Virus record (IMG/VR): IMGVR_UViG_3300037097_000033
Coordinates: 1-56,150 of that record
Strand: one strand, 5' to 3'
From: a virus
DNA: 56,150 bases
Each line of letters begins with the position of its first letter. Positions within the stretch are counted from its first letter, which is position 1. The notes under the pieces were generated by a model, which saw only the letters and a program-made list of their open reading frames with translations, was not told the origin of the DNA and ran no database searches. Shown here one piece after another: positions 48,229-55,629 of this stretch. Made by a program: the position numbers and the translations under genes.

Positions 48229-49816
48229 GGCTCGCCGCCGTGCCAGCGCCTGGTGTCATCTCCAGCACCTTGTACGCTCTCACTGGCCGGTCCTCGTCGT
48301 CGTAGATGACAGGGCCGCCCACGCCGCGCATCATCTGACATATGTACCTTAAAGCGTCTGCCGCGTGATCGGGGGCGTCGCTATCGACGTCCTCCACCTT
48401 GGCCGTGTCGAATGGCAGCGCCGGCAGCTCACGCACCAGGTTTGGGCAGGTGCCGTCCAGGACATGGAGCATCGGGCACCGGTCGTCGCCATAGCGGCCC
48501 TGCTCACGCAGGTACTCGTGCACGCGGCACAGCGGGCCGTCAGCCAGGGCGGCGTGCACCTTGGTCCAGCCGGCAATGCGGTCGTTGTCGGCCTTCAGAC
48601 AGCCGAGGCCCTCCTGGGCGTACTCCTCCAGGATCGAGGGGCCGTCGGTTGGGTGGTTGGCCGTCGAGGGGTCGATGACGTGGCGCACCGTCGTCTCGCC
48701 GGCGGCCACCTCCACGTCGAGGATGCGCCGGGCCTGATCTCGCACGCCTACGCCGGTCTGGTAAAGCTCCCGGTACAGCCACACGCGGCCGTCGCCGTCA
48801 ACAGCCAGCCATAGCACGGCCCACGGTGCCCGGCGGCCGTAGTCGATGCCACACCAGCGCTCCCAAGAGACGGGCAGCCCTTCGCGGGGCCGGGGCACGA
48901 CGTGGCGGTCGTAGGACCATTCCTCGAAGTACTGGCCGAGGAAGCTGTCCCAACTTCCCTCTTTGAACGCCTTACGCATCGCCGGGGGCAGCGCGTCGAG
49001 GTCTCGTTCGTACTCGGGGTTCAGGTAGGGGTTGTCGGTCAGCCTGGCGGGGATAAACCGCACGGTGCGGCCGCGCTCGTCCTGGTACGTCTTGGCGCCG
49101 TGGTCGGTCGCCTCGATATAGCGGGCCTTCATGGCCCCATGGCCCAGGCCGCCGGGGTTGCCGGTGCTGCGGATGCCTAGCACTGGGATCTTGGGGTCGC
49201 CGCTGCGAAGACGGGAGGACAGGAAGTCCACGATGCCCGGCATCATGAGCGTGCGCTCGTCAATCAGGAGCAGCTGGTACTGACCACCCAGGTACCGGAT
49301 CGCCTCGTCAAGGCTCTTGGCATAGCGGCACATGAGGATCGACCCGTTCGGGAAGATCAGGTCATGCGTCGTTTTGGTCCACGTCGCGCCAAGTGCCAGG
49401 GCGTAGTTGAGCCGGGCCAGTTCTGCGATGATGGACTGTTCAAGCTCAGGGTAGCTGCGCCGGAAGGCTCCGACCCTTAGGCCGGGATAGGTGGCAGCAG
49501 CGCGCACGCCTTCTGCCACTAAAGCAGCGGATTTTGCTCCACCTGCCGCTCCGCCATAAAACAGGTCGAACTCGGTGGCGGCGTGGAACCGCTCCTGCGG
49601 GCACTGACCGCACATCGGAGGCAGGTCGAACTCCGGGACGTCGCCCTCTTCGATGCCTCGTTCTCGGGCGAGCGCCTTACGCTTGAGCACCCGGGGCTTG
49701 CAGATGGGCTCATAGCCCATCCGGGCGAAGACGTCGGGAGGATGGCCCTCCGCTTCGAGCAGGTCAGCCAGCAGTAACAGCGGGTTGGGCGCTGCGAAGG
49801 TCAGCAATGAGGACAC
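48173..49816 (-). CDS. terL: Terminase large subunit
   Basis: A 547-residue terminase ATPase-nuclease. Walker A is YGGAAGGAKS (87-96), Walker B is LLLIDE (182-187), and GIDYGRR near 333 opens the RNase H-like nuclease domain; the C-terminal acid is within DSDAPDHAADALRY. It packages DNA through the portal. The last ~15 residues are a NGHS repeat tail. Start is GTG 49816, overlapping terS; a downstream TTG is also possible. Confidence 0.9.
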   Translation of the reverse strand: MSSLLTFAAPNPLLLLADLLEAEGHPPDVFARMGYEPICKPRVLKRKALARERGIEEGDVPEFDLPPMCGQCPQERFHAATEFDLFYGGAAGGAKSAALVAEGVRAAATYPGLRVGAFRRSYPELEQSIIAELARLNYALALGATWTKTTHDLIFPNGSILMCRYAKSLDEAIRYLGGQYQLLLIDERTLMMPGIVDFLSSRLRSGDPKIPVLGIRSTGNPGGLGHGAMKARYIEATDHGAKTYQDERGRTVRFIPARLTDNPYLNPEYERDLDALPPAMRKAFKEGSWDSFLGQYFEEWSYDRHVVPRPREGLPVSWERWCGIDYGRRAPWAVLWLAVDGDGRVWLYRELYQTGVGVRDQARRILDVEVAAGETTVRHVIDPSTANHPTDGPSILEEYAQEGLGCLKADNDRIAGWTKVHAALADGPLCRVHEYLREQGRYGDDRCPMLHVLDGTCPNLVRELPALPFDTAKVEDVDSDAPDHAADALRYICQMMRGVGGPVIYDDEDRPVRAYKVLEMTPGAGTAASPFVTNGHSNGHSNGNGSK

Positions 49817-50426
49817 GCCTGAACGCCTCCGCTTGCTCTGGGCTCAGCGCCGCCGCCGTCATGGCCCGGCCTACCGAGGCGAGCAGGTCCCGGCCTTGCG
49901 CCTCAGCCAGAGCTACGCGGCGCTCGTCTACCTTGGCCGCCAGGGCCGTCTTGATGGTTTCGCGCAACTCCTTGCGCTCGTCGTCGTACATCTGCACCAG
50001 GATGTGGCGCTTGGCCTCGCCGGTCGGGATGCCGCTCTGATGGTAGGTGAGCCCGTAGATGCCTGGCTCGCCGCGGGTCCAAAACGGAGACTCGACGCTT
50101 GGCGGCGTGTCCGGTGTTGGGTGCGTCGGGAGCGCCTGAACCAACTGGCGGTAGTACTCGACGTTGCCGGCGGCTTCCCACACCAACTCAAGGATGCCGG
50201 TCGACGGGTCGACCTCACGGGGCACGCCGAGGCGCACCGCCATCTGCTTGATCTGCTCGACCTGGGCGTGCTCGTTATGGGTCGGAGTGCAGCCACCGTG
50301 CCACTTGCAGCGGCCAACGCCTACGTGGTCGGTCCCATACCCGGCTACGAGGTGACAGGTAAGGCCCTTGGACTGGTTTGTCCGCTGGGCCTCGCACAAC
50401 GCCTTGCCCGGGCCTGGGTTGGGCAC
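49764..50426 (-). CDS. Terminase small subunit-like protein
   Basis: A 220-residue protein. The N-terminus has MPNPGPGKALCEAQRTNQSK, followed by GRCKWHGG (Cys/His), common in phage terS-like proteins. The middle is helical, the C-terminus charged (VDERRVALAEAQGRDLLASV). It overlaps terL by 53 bp. DNA recognition is inferred from position and pattern. Confidence 0.6.
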   Translation of the reverse strand: MPNPGPGKALCEAQRTNQSKGLTCHLVAGYGTDHVGVGRCKWHGGCTPTHNEHAQVEQIKQMAVRLGVPREVDPSTGILELVWEAAGNVEYYRQLVQALPTHPTPDTPPSVESPFWTRGEPGIYGLTYHQSGIPTGEAKRHILVQMYDDERKELRETIKTALAAKVDERRVALAEAQGRDLLASVGRAMTAAALSPEQAEAFRRVLIADLRSAQPAVTAG

Positions 50427-50450
50427 GTCTTGCCTACTTCAGTTCCAGGC

Positions 50451-50657
50451 TCACTTGTCGGGCCCTGGCTCGCTGTCCTCGTCCTTGACCTGCCCGTCAC
50501 CAGGGCAGTCATGGGGGAAGTAGGTGTGCGTCTGGCAGCGGGCGCACCAGCCCCAGACGGGCTCGTCGTCGCCTCGGTAGAAGGTTGTCAGCGGTACTGA
50601 GGGCACGCCACCACGGCCGCCGGCGGTCGCCAGCTTAGGCTCAAGCGTGGCGTTCAC
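50451..50657 (-). CDS. Zinc-site protein, 68 residues
   Basis: The product has WGWCARCQTHTYFPHDCPGD, with C-x2-C then H and C, a zinc site. The tail is acidic (KDEDSEPGPDK). It overlaps the upstream gene by 4 bp. Possibly terminase-linked. Confidence 0.5.
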   Translation of the reverse strand: MNATLEPKLATAGGRGGVPSVPLTTFYRGDDEPVWGWCARCQTHTYFPHDCPGDGQVKDEDSEPGPDK

Positions 50658-50986
50658 GGGGCCACGCCGAAGATGCGCTGAATAGTAAAACCGCCCAAGA
50701 GTGCCTTGCGGGCCTCGGCGTGCCGCTCACCTTCGAGTGCCACCCGGTCAGCCTTCATCTGCACCGATACCCGGGCGCTCCACTCGGCAACGTCGCGACC
50801 GAAGACGACGCCCTCGGGATCGTCTCGACAGTCCCAGACGCCCGAGATGTACGCAGGTGCGTTACCCTCAGCCTCCATGATCTCAAGCGCTAGGCCGAGC
50901 GGATGAAAGAACAGGCGATTGGCCTCTTGCAAGAAGCCGAGCCGTCGAAACTCGGCGATGTCCATGTGCTTGACTGGGCCGCTCAT
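50654..50986 (-). CDS. Conserved small phage protein near TerS
   Basis: A 110-residue protein: FRRLGFLQEANRLFFHPLGL, then ALEIMEAEG and ISGVWDCRDDPEGVVFG, ending in a basic helix and GFTIQRIFGVAP. The pattern L-x-x-A-N-R-x-F-x-H-P-L-G-L-A-L is widespread in phages, of unknown function. Confidence 0.65.
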   Translation of the reverse strand: MSGPVKHMDIAEFRRLGFLQEANRLFFHPLGLALEIMEAEGNAPAYISGVWDCRDDPEGVVFGRDVAEWSARVSVQMKADRVALEGERHAEARKALLGGFTIQRIFGVAP

Positions 50987-51159
50987 CCGTCACCTCGCAG
51001 GACGCGCCGAGCCCGCACGCGCTTCTCGATCGCCTTGCGCTCTTCGGGTGTCCGGCTGGCCAGCACCCGGTCGACGTTCAGCACCGCACCGAGCACGCCG
51101 ATAGCGGCACCGCAGATCAGGGCGCAGGCGACCAGGGCGAAAACCCAACCGACGGTCAC
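50983..51159 (-). CDS. Small membrane protein, 58 residues
   Basis: GTG 51159 overlaps the previous stop. The first ~28 residues (VFALVACALICGAAIGVLGA) form a membrane span, followed by a basic tail (RTPEERKAIEKRVRARRVLR). Its stop overlaps the next ATG. Perhaps an accessory or holin-like gene. Confidence 0.55.
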   Translation of the reverse strand: MTVGWVFALVACALICGAAIGVLGAVLNVDRVLASRTPEERKAIEKRVRARRVLRGDG

Positions 51160-51452
51160 CGCTCCGCCTTCAGCCGCTCGATCTCTTCGGCTTGGCTGAG
51201 CACCTTGCGACGCGCCAGCGCGTACATCGTCAGCAATTCGGTGTACTCGGCTCGGCTGGCACAGGAGAAGGGGTGATGGCAGGAGTTGGGACTAGGACCG
51301 ATCCATCCCGAGCCGGTCGGCATGTCATCGAAGTCGGTCGGTGGGCCGGGCGAGCATGGCTCCGGGGGAGGGATGCCCGGCACCGTGTAGAGGCCGTGGG
51401 TAGGTTCCGCCATCGGCCGAGCGGCAAAGAGCCGGTGCCAGATGCGCATCAT
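51156..51452 (-). CDS. Hypothetical protein with C-terminal coiled coil
   Basis: ATG 51452 (or the next ATG 51449, or 51413) gives about 98 residues. The middle is Pro/Gly-rich (YTVPGIPPPEPCSPGPPTDF), and the C-terminus is a coiled coil (ARRKVLSQAEEIERLKAER). Start is uncertain because no ribosome site is visible. It follows the tRNA in the same direction. Confidence 0.45.
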   Translation of the reverse strand: MMRIWHRLFAARPMAEPTHGLYTVPGIPPPEPCSPGPPTDFDDMPTGSGWIGPSPNSCHHPFSCASRAEYTELLTMYALARRKVLSQAEEIERLKAER

Positions 51453-51567
51453 CGATGGGGACCCGCAAGGCTGTCGAACGCTGGAGCCCCTACGCAGGAC
51501 CGTCCCGTACCCCGGAAGCACGGGCCATTGCGCCGTTCCCTTTCGCCATTGGCTAGCGGGTCTACCG

Positions 51568-51639
51568 TGGCGGGGGCTGGAATCGGACCAGCTGTCTCCG
51601 ACTTATGAGGCCGGCGTGCTACCGGTGCACCACCCCGAC
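51568..51639 (-). tRNA. tRNA-Met/Ile2-type (anticodon CAT)
   Basis: Folds as a cloverleaf: acceptor GTCGGGG/CCCCGCC (one T-C mismatch at the second pair), D-stem GTGC/GCAC, anticodon stem CCGGC/GTCGG with loop CTCATAA, T-stem GCTGG/CCAGC. No CCA is encoded. The T-loop starts TCC rather than TTC. Could be elongator Met or lysidine-type Ile. Confidence 0.8.
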
Positions 51640-51754
51640 GAGAAGGAGAGCCGCTTACACGACTCTCCGATAAGGATCGTACCACACGCGTGTAGTTCAA
51701 CAGCGTTCGCCCTGCAAGTAAGCCTTGACGCCACCCTGGGCGTTCGCCGCACCA

Positions 51755-52051
51755 CTAAACACGAGGCGGCACAGCCCAATGGCCCTGGCCCTCACCTTCG
51801 TCGACGCTCGTCGCCCAGTACAGATCGTTGCCGTCGAGGAGGACTTGGCCGTTTACAGCCGTCCCTTCCGTCGGCGGATGACTCCATACCTTCGTAATAA
51901 CGAGTGGGTAGACCTCGCCAGCCGAGACGGCGTTGCTGTTGGCTTGGTGCTCGGGCATGTGGGCACGGGCGTGGGACCGACGTCGGTTGATGGCCTCGGC
52001 GTCTTGCTCGTTGAGGGTGTAGTGAACTATGCGGCCAACGGACGGGATCAT
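51755..52051 (-). CDS. Conserved small phage protein, 98 residues
   Basis: Begins MIPSVGRIVHYTLNEQDAEA and ends ATSVDEGEGQGHWAVPPRV, with VNGQVLLDGNDLYW between, a family widespread in actinobacterial and other phages of unknown role. AAAGGTGGAAG precedes its ATG. It overlaps the upstream gene by 4 bp. Confidence 0.7.
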   Translation of the reverse strand: MIPSVGRIVHYTLNEQDAEAINRRRSHARAHMPEHQANSNAVSAGEVYPLVITKVWSHPPTEGTAVNGQVLLDGNDLYWATSVDEGEGQGHWAVPPRV

Positions 52052-52791
52052 TTGACTTCCACCTTTCCTTGTCGGTACTGCTCATCGAAGCGCCGCCGAT
52101 CAGCCACCGGGTCGCCGCTCGGCTTGTTCTCCAGCTGCCACACGCCCCAGGCAAGCTGACAGTCCGGGCACCAGCCGTTCTTGAGTTGATCGCCCACCGC
52201 CCCTGACGCCCAGGCAGCGCAGCGGCGGCAGTTACCACCCAAGGCGGACTCCCGGCCCTTGACGGCGTCCCTGGCGTGCATCACCATCTGGCGCTTGCGG
52301 TCGACGATGGCGGCTAGCCGGCGCATGTCGGTCAGGGCGGCCACGATGTCTCGCACTCCCTCGCCGATGGGGTCGGCCCAGCGTCGGCCCGTGCCGTTGC
52401 AGCGCTGACAGGGCCGGGGCACCTCACCGGTGTGTGCGATCACCGTCCCCGCTCCGTTGCAGTCATCGCAGACGTCGTGCATCCGGTCCAGGGCTGCCTG
52501 CTCGACGCTCGTGTCGTCGACGAAACCGTGCTCGTGGTGGCTGGGCATCGGGTCGTAGAGGTGGGTGCGCAGTGCTCCGTTGCTGGTCGGCTGGTTGAGC
52601 AGGGCTCCTGTGACGCTTGAGCCTGAGCCGTAGCCGTCCGGGCGGGCACTGAAGGCGGCGCGAGCTAGTAGGTCGCCCATCACCGTGGCCCCGGTGTGCG
52701 ACGGGCCGGGCTTGGCCAAGGCCTCCAGCGTGTCAAGCAGGTCGGCGACCATGCGGTCCGCGTCCTTGGCGCTCGGGCGCTTACGGGGCAA
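52048..52791 (-). CDS. Protein with DnaJ-type zinc motifs
   Basis: TTG 52791 is favoured over a TTG at 52809 because AAGGTCGG precedes it. About 247 residues. CDDCNGAGTVI and CQRCNGTGRRW are CxxCxGxG-type repeats like the DnaJ zinc domain; a second pair follows (CRRCAAW, CPDCQLAW). Such proteins may act as chaperone-like or regulatory factors. It directly follows the zinc-finger regulator gene. Confidence 0.6.
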   Translation of the reverse strand: MPRKRPSAKDADRMVADLLDTLEALAKPGPSHTGATVMGDLLARAAFSARPDGYGSGSSVTGALLNQPTSNGALRTHLYDPMPSHHEHGFVDDTSVEQAALDRMHDVCDDCNGAGTVIAHTGEVPRPCQRCNGTGRRWADPIGEGVRDIVAALTDMRRLAAIVDRKRQMVMHARDAVKGRESALGGNCRRCAAWASGAVGDQLKNGWCPDCQLAWGVWQLENKPSGDPVADRRRFDEQYRQGKVEVK

Positions 52792-53971
52792 GCGTGCCGA
52801 CCTTGGCAAGCATGGCTTCTATGCGGTCCAACAGGTCCGTGTTCGGCCCGTCCCGCTCGGCCCAGCTCAGCAGTAGGTCGAGGTAGCGGCGCTCGGGTGA
52901 GCGCATGTCGACGTCGGCGTCGGGCGCTTTGGGTCTCGGGTGTGCCTCGCACCACTCGCCTATCGATAAGACGTCGCTGGGATCTGACGGAGGGACGACT
53001 GCGGGCACCGGGTCTCCGATCGGCTTGATCTGGCGATAGGTGGGCACGCCCAGCATCTCGTCTGGGTCACGGTGATGGGCGTTGCGGATGTGGTTGCGCA
53101 ACCCCTTCAGGACCAACTGCGGCACCTGGCAGATCGGGCACGGCTCCATGCCGGCGGTCATCTTGCGCTTGCGCTCTGGCACCGGCACGCGACCGACATG
53201 GCCCGTCTTGGCATAGCCCAACTCGCCAGGGACGATAGGTACGGGCGCAGAGGGCGCCCGTTTGTGATGCGACTTGCGGGCCGGCGATCGCTCGACGCCG
53301 CACCAGCGCATGTGCCCGCCGCGCTGACTGGCCGTGGCGAAGGGCGCCGAACAGGTCGGGCAGGGGAGGGACTCGGGCTCATCGACCAGCACGGCGGGCA
53401 CGAACTCTTCCTCGGCCGCTCGCTTGCCCACCTCGTAGGGGTCGACCATCCTCACGGTGGAGGAGACCGGCTCTGCCCATCCACTTGGCGTGAGATCGTC
53501 CGGCGTGGGATCGTCCAACTCGTTGACCTGCACCACGAGGTCACCATCCACGGGAACGATCGGGCGCATTACGCCGTCAGGGTCGACGGCCCACGCTGGC
53601 GCCCGCACGCTCTGATCAGCGGCCCACGGATCGTCAGGGACTGGGACCAGCGGAGGTTGTTCTCCTAGCACGAGGCTAAGGACTGGCTGGGGAGATGGTT
53701 CTCCACCTACGGGCGCCGCCTGTGTCGGCGCATCGGTGTCCGGTTCCTCGCGGTGCACCGCATCTCCCCAGATCTCGGCGGGCGTCACGCCGAAGCAGGC
53801 AGCCCACTCGGCGGCCACGCTCTCACTCACAGTGTCTTGCGGGCCGGGCAGGCTGGGCAGGGACCGGCAGCCTCGGCCCCGGGCGCTGACTGCGCCATAA
53901 CCGCGCTCGTCAAGCCAGGACAGAAATCGGGCGACGGAGTAGGTCGGTGTACCAGCGGCAGTGACGGCCAC
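52781..53971 (-). CDS. Large zinc-finger DNA-binding-like protein
   Basis: A 396-residue protein. The N-terminus (VARFLSWLDERGYGAVSARG, then VTPAEIWGD) looks like a small HTH or winged helix. Two C2H2-like fingers follow: CPTCSAPFATASQRGGHMRW then C, and CPICQVPQLVLKGLRNHIRN then AH. The C-terminal part is helical. It is next to the divergent regulators and likely controls late or lytic genes; inference. Confidence 0.6.
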   Translation of the reverse strand: MAVTAAGTPTYSVARFLSWLDERGYGAVSARGRGCRSLPSLPGPQDTVSESVAAEWAACFGVTPAEIWGDAVHREEPDTDAPTQAAPVGGEPSPQPVLSLVLGEQPPLVPVPDDPWAADQSVRAPAWAVDPDGVMRPIVPVDGDLVVQVNELDDPTPDDLTPSGWAEPVSSTVRMVDPYEVGKRAAEEEFVPAVLVDEPESLPCPTCSAPFATASQRGGHMRWCGVERSPARKSHHKRAPSAPVPIVPGELGYAKTGHVGRVPVPERKRKMTAGMEPCPICQVPQLVLKGLRNHIRNAHHRDPDEMLGVPTYRQIKPIGDPVPAVVPPSDPSDVLSIGEWCEAHPRPKAPDADVDMRSPERRYLDLLLSWAERDGPNTDLLDRIEAMLAKVGTLAP

Positions 53972-53974
53972 GGA

Positions 53975-54520
53975 TCAGTGCCGGTCCTGGTTGTTTGGAC
54001 CGAGGGGTATATCGCGGCGCGGGTACTTGACCATCTCGCCCAGCACCAGGTCTGCTATGGGCCGCAGGAGAGGCGGCAAGTCGTACAGATCGATCCGATA
54101 GACGCAGGACCGCTCGTCTGACTGTGGCGCCTCGGCGCACTGGTTGACCTGGGCGGCGAACGCCGAGGCCTCAGCTTCGTTTGCCAGGGCCGCCCTAGCC
54201 TCGGCCGCAAAGGCCCCGTCGGCCCAATAGTCGACACGGCGAGCAGCTTGGAGCATTTCTCGGAAGTCGCCCTGAGGGTTCTGGCCCACCTGGAGTTCGA
54301 CCAGGTGGCGCAGGTCATCGGCGAAAGCGGCCAGGTCCCGGCCGCAAGGGTTGGCGGGTAACGACACGCGTGTAATCCTAGTGAGTAGCGGTGACGTGAC
54401 ACGATCATCGACGTGTGCCTTCTCGGCCGCCTTCTTCCGGGACAGGCCGAGATGGATGTAACCGGCCTCCAACTGCTCACCGACCCACTTCACATCGTCC
54501 GGCGACGGGCTACCAGGCAT
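53975..54520 (-). CDS. HTH regulator, leftward (repressor candidate)
   Basis: ATG 54520 lies six bases after CATACT on the minus strand, suggesting a leaderless transcript; a longer TTG start is not supported. The first 75 residues (DDVKWVGEQLEAGYIHLGLS then RKKAAEKAHVDDRVTSPLLT) resemble an XRE-like HTH. The rest is Ala/Glu-rich. Divergent to a second HTH gene and facing GGTAC-type sites, it could be the immunity repressor. Confidence 0.6.
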   Translation of the reverse strand: MPGSPSPDDVKWVGEQLEAGYIHLGLSRKKAAEKAHVDDRVTSPLLTRITRVSLPANPCGRDLAAFADDLRHLVELQVGQNPQGDFREMLQAARRVDYWADGAFAAEARAALANEAEASAFAAQVNQCAEAPQSDERSCVYRIDLYDLPPLLRPIADLVLGEMVKYPRRDIPLGPNNQDRH

Positions 54521-54680
54521 GTACCAAGTATGTCCCGCTTTTTGTGTACCGGTGCAATCGGCTGATAGGGGGTCACCGACCCAGTTACACAAGTGAGGTT
54601 CTTCGCAAGTCCAGGTCAGTACCCTTTTTGATAAAGGTACAGTCCCGGTCTTGACACGGCGGCGAGCGGTACAGTACCGT
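54518..54680. promoter_or_regulatory. Divergent switch region with GTACC/GGTAC operator half-sites
   Basis: Half-sites: TGTACC at 54520 and 54545, AGTACC at 54618, GGTACA at 54636, and the palindrome GGTACAGTACC at 54668-54678. The first overlaps the leftward transcription start, the last overlaps the rightward -10. On the right TTGACA (54651-54656), 18 bases, TACCGT (54675-54680), then 7 bases to GTG 54688. On the left CATACT (54527-54532 complement), 6 bases, ATG. Confidence 0.65.
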
Positions 54681-54687
54681 TATAAGC

Positions 54688-54909
54688 GTGACAACGAACG
54701 CTCTGGACGGTGCATTCCTCCGGTGGTGCCGGGAGCAGAAGCAGATCCCACAGAAGGATTTCGCCAAGTCCCTGGGCATCTCCCCTGAATACCTGAGGAA
54801 GCTCGAAAACGGTACGAGGAGCGCCAAGCGCCGTCCTGACCTGTCCAAGAAGGCTGGCGAACTGCTCGGCGTCCCAGCCAAGAAGCTCCGCAGGGAGCTG
54901 ACGTCGTGA
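54688..54909 (+). CDS. XRE-family HTH regulator (Cro-like)
   Basis: A 73-residue protein with FLRWCREQKQIPQKDFAKSL then GISPEYLRKLENGTRSAKRR, the classic five-helix XRE fold (Gln and Leu-Glu-Asn-Gly at the usual sites). GTG 54688 is seven bases after the -10 TACCGT. It is the first rightward gene of the switch and overlaps the SWIM-domain gene by 4 bp. Confidence 0.85.
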   Translation: MTTNALDGAFLRWCREQKQIPQKDFAKSLGISPEYLRKLENGTRSAKRRPDLSKKAGELLGVPAKKLRRELTS

Positions 54910-55220
54910 CTCTTCCCGCCGCCGTAGCTGCTGAGGTCCGCTTCATCGAATCCGGAAGGCGCGCTTTCCTCGACACCGCCGCCCACTGCTTCACCGTCCG
55001 CTCCGAGTCCGGCGAGCGCACCTACCAGGTCACCATCGCCAGCCAGGGCGCCGAGCTCCGCGGTAGCTGCACCTGCCCGGCCGGTCGCCATGCCCGCCAC
55101 GGGACGCAAGTCCCTTGCCGCCACTCGGCTGGCGTCCTCCGGCGTCTTGAGCGGGAACGGCTGGCCACGTTCGATGGCCGCAGGTGGGTCATTGCCTCCA
55201 AGCTCGCCGAGGCGGTCTGA
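54906..55220 (+). CDS. SWIM zinc-finger protein
   Basis: A 104-residue protein with GSCTCPAGR and VPCRHSAGVL, the C-x-C...C-x-H signature of a SWIM finger, and beta strands before it (AHCFTVRSESGERTYQVTIA). SWIM domains bind DNA or proteins. It is co-transcribed with the XRE gene. Confidence 0.8.
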   Translation: MTLPAAVAAEVRFIESGRRAFLDTAAHCFTVRSESGERTYQVTIASQGAELRGSCTCPAGRHARHGTQVPCRHSAGVLRRLERERLATFDGRRWVIASKLAEAV

Positions 55221-55426
55221 TGCCCGACGCCCAAGCCTGGAACCTGACCGAGGCGGCCGCCGTGCTCCGCACCTCGCGCTGGACGCTGTACAAGCGTCGC
55301 CGAGGCAACGAGCTCGTGTTCCCCGACGGCCGGCGCATCCGGCTCTTTACCCTCGGTGGCCGCTATCTCGTGTCCAAGGTCGTGCTCAACCGGTTCCTTG
55401 AGCAGACGGGCGAGGAGACGGCATGA
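55220..55426 (+). CDS. Excisionase/AlpA-like HTH protein
   Basis: ATG 55220 overlaps the stop of the previous gene; 68 residues. AWNLTEAAAVLRTSRWTLYK then RLFTLGGRYLVSKVVLNRFL is a MerR/excisionase-like winged helix that recognises DNA. It may serve as an excisionase or a transcription factor. No integrase is seen in this window. Confidence 0.7.
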   Translation: MPDAQAWNLTEAAAVLRTSRWTLYKRRRGNELVFPDGRRIRLFTLGGRYLVSKVVLNRFLEQTGEETA

Positions 55427-55629
55427 CCCGGGTGCGCTACTACCTCGGCACCGTCAGCCGCCACGCCCAGCCGGGCACGCCCATCGAGGGCGACGGCACC
55501 TACGAGGGCGCCGGGGAAATGTGGGCCGGTCTGCCGGCCGACAGCGTACGCCTGGACGACGGCACGGTCGTCAACGTCTATCCCGAGTACGGCGACGAAC
55601 TGCGCTGCATCGAGGAGAACAAGCCATGA
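55423..55629 (+). CDS. Hypothetical small protein, 68 residues
   Basis: Overlaps both neighbours by 4 bp. Reads MTRVRYYLGTVSRHAQPGTP, then EGDGTYEGAGEMWAGLPADS, a beta-rich acidic protein. No function recognised. Confidence 0.5.
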   Translation: MTRVRYYLGTVSRHAQPGTPIEGDGTYEGAGEMWAGLPADSVRLDDGTVVNVYPEYGDELRCIEENKP

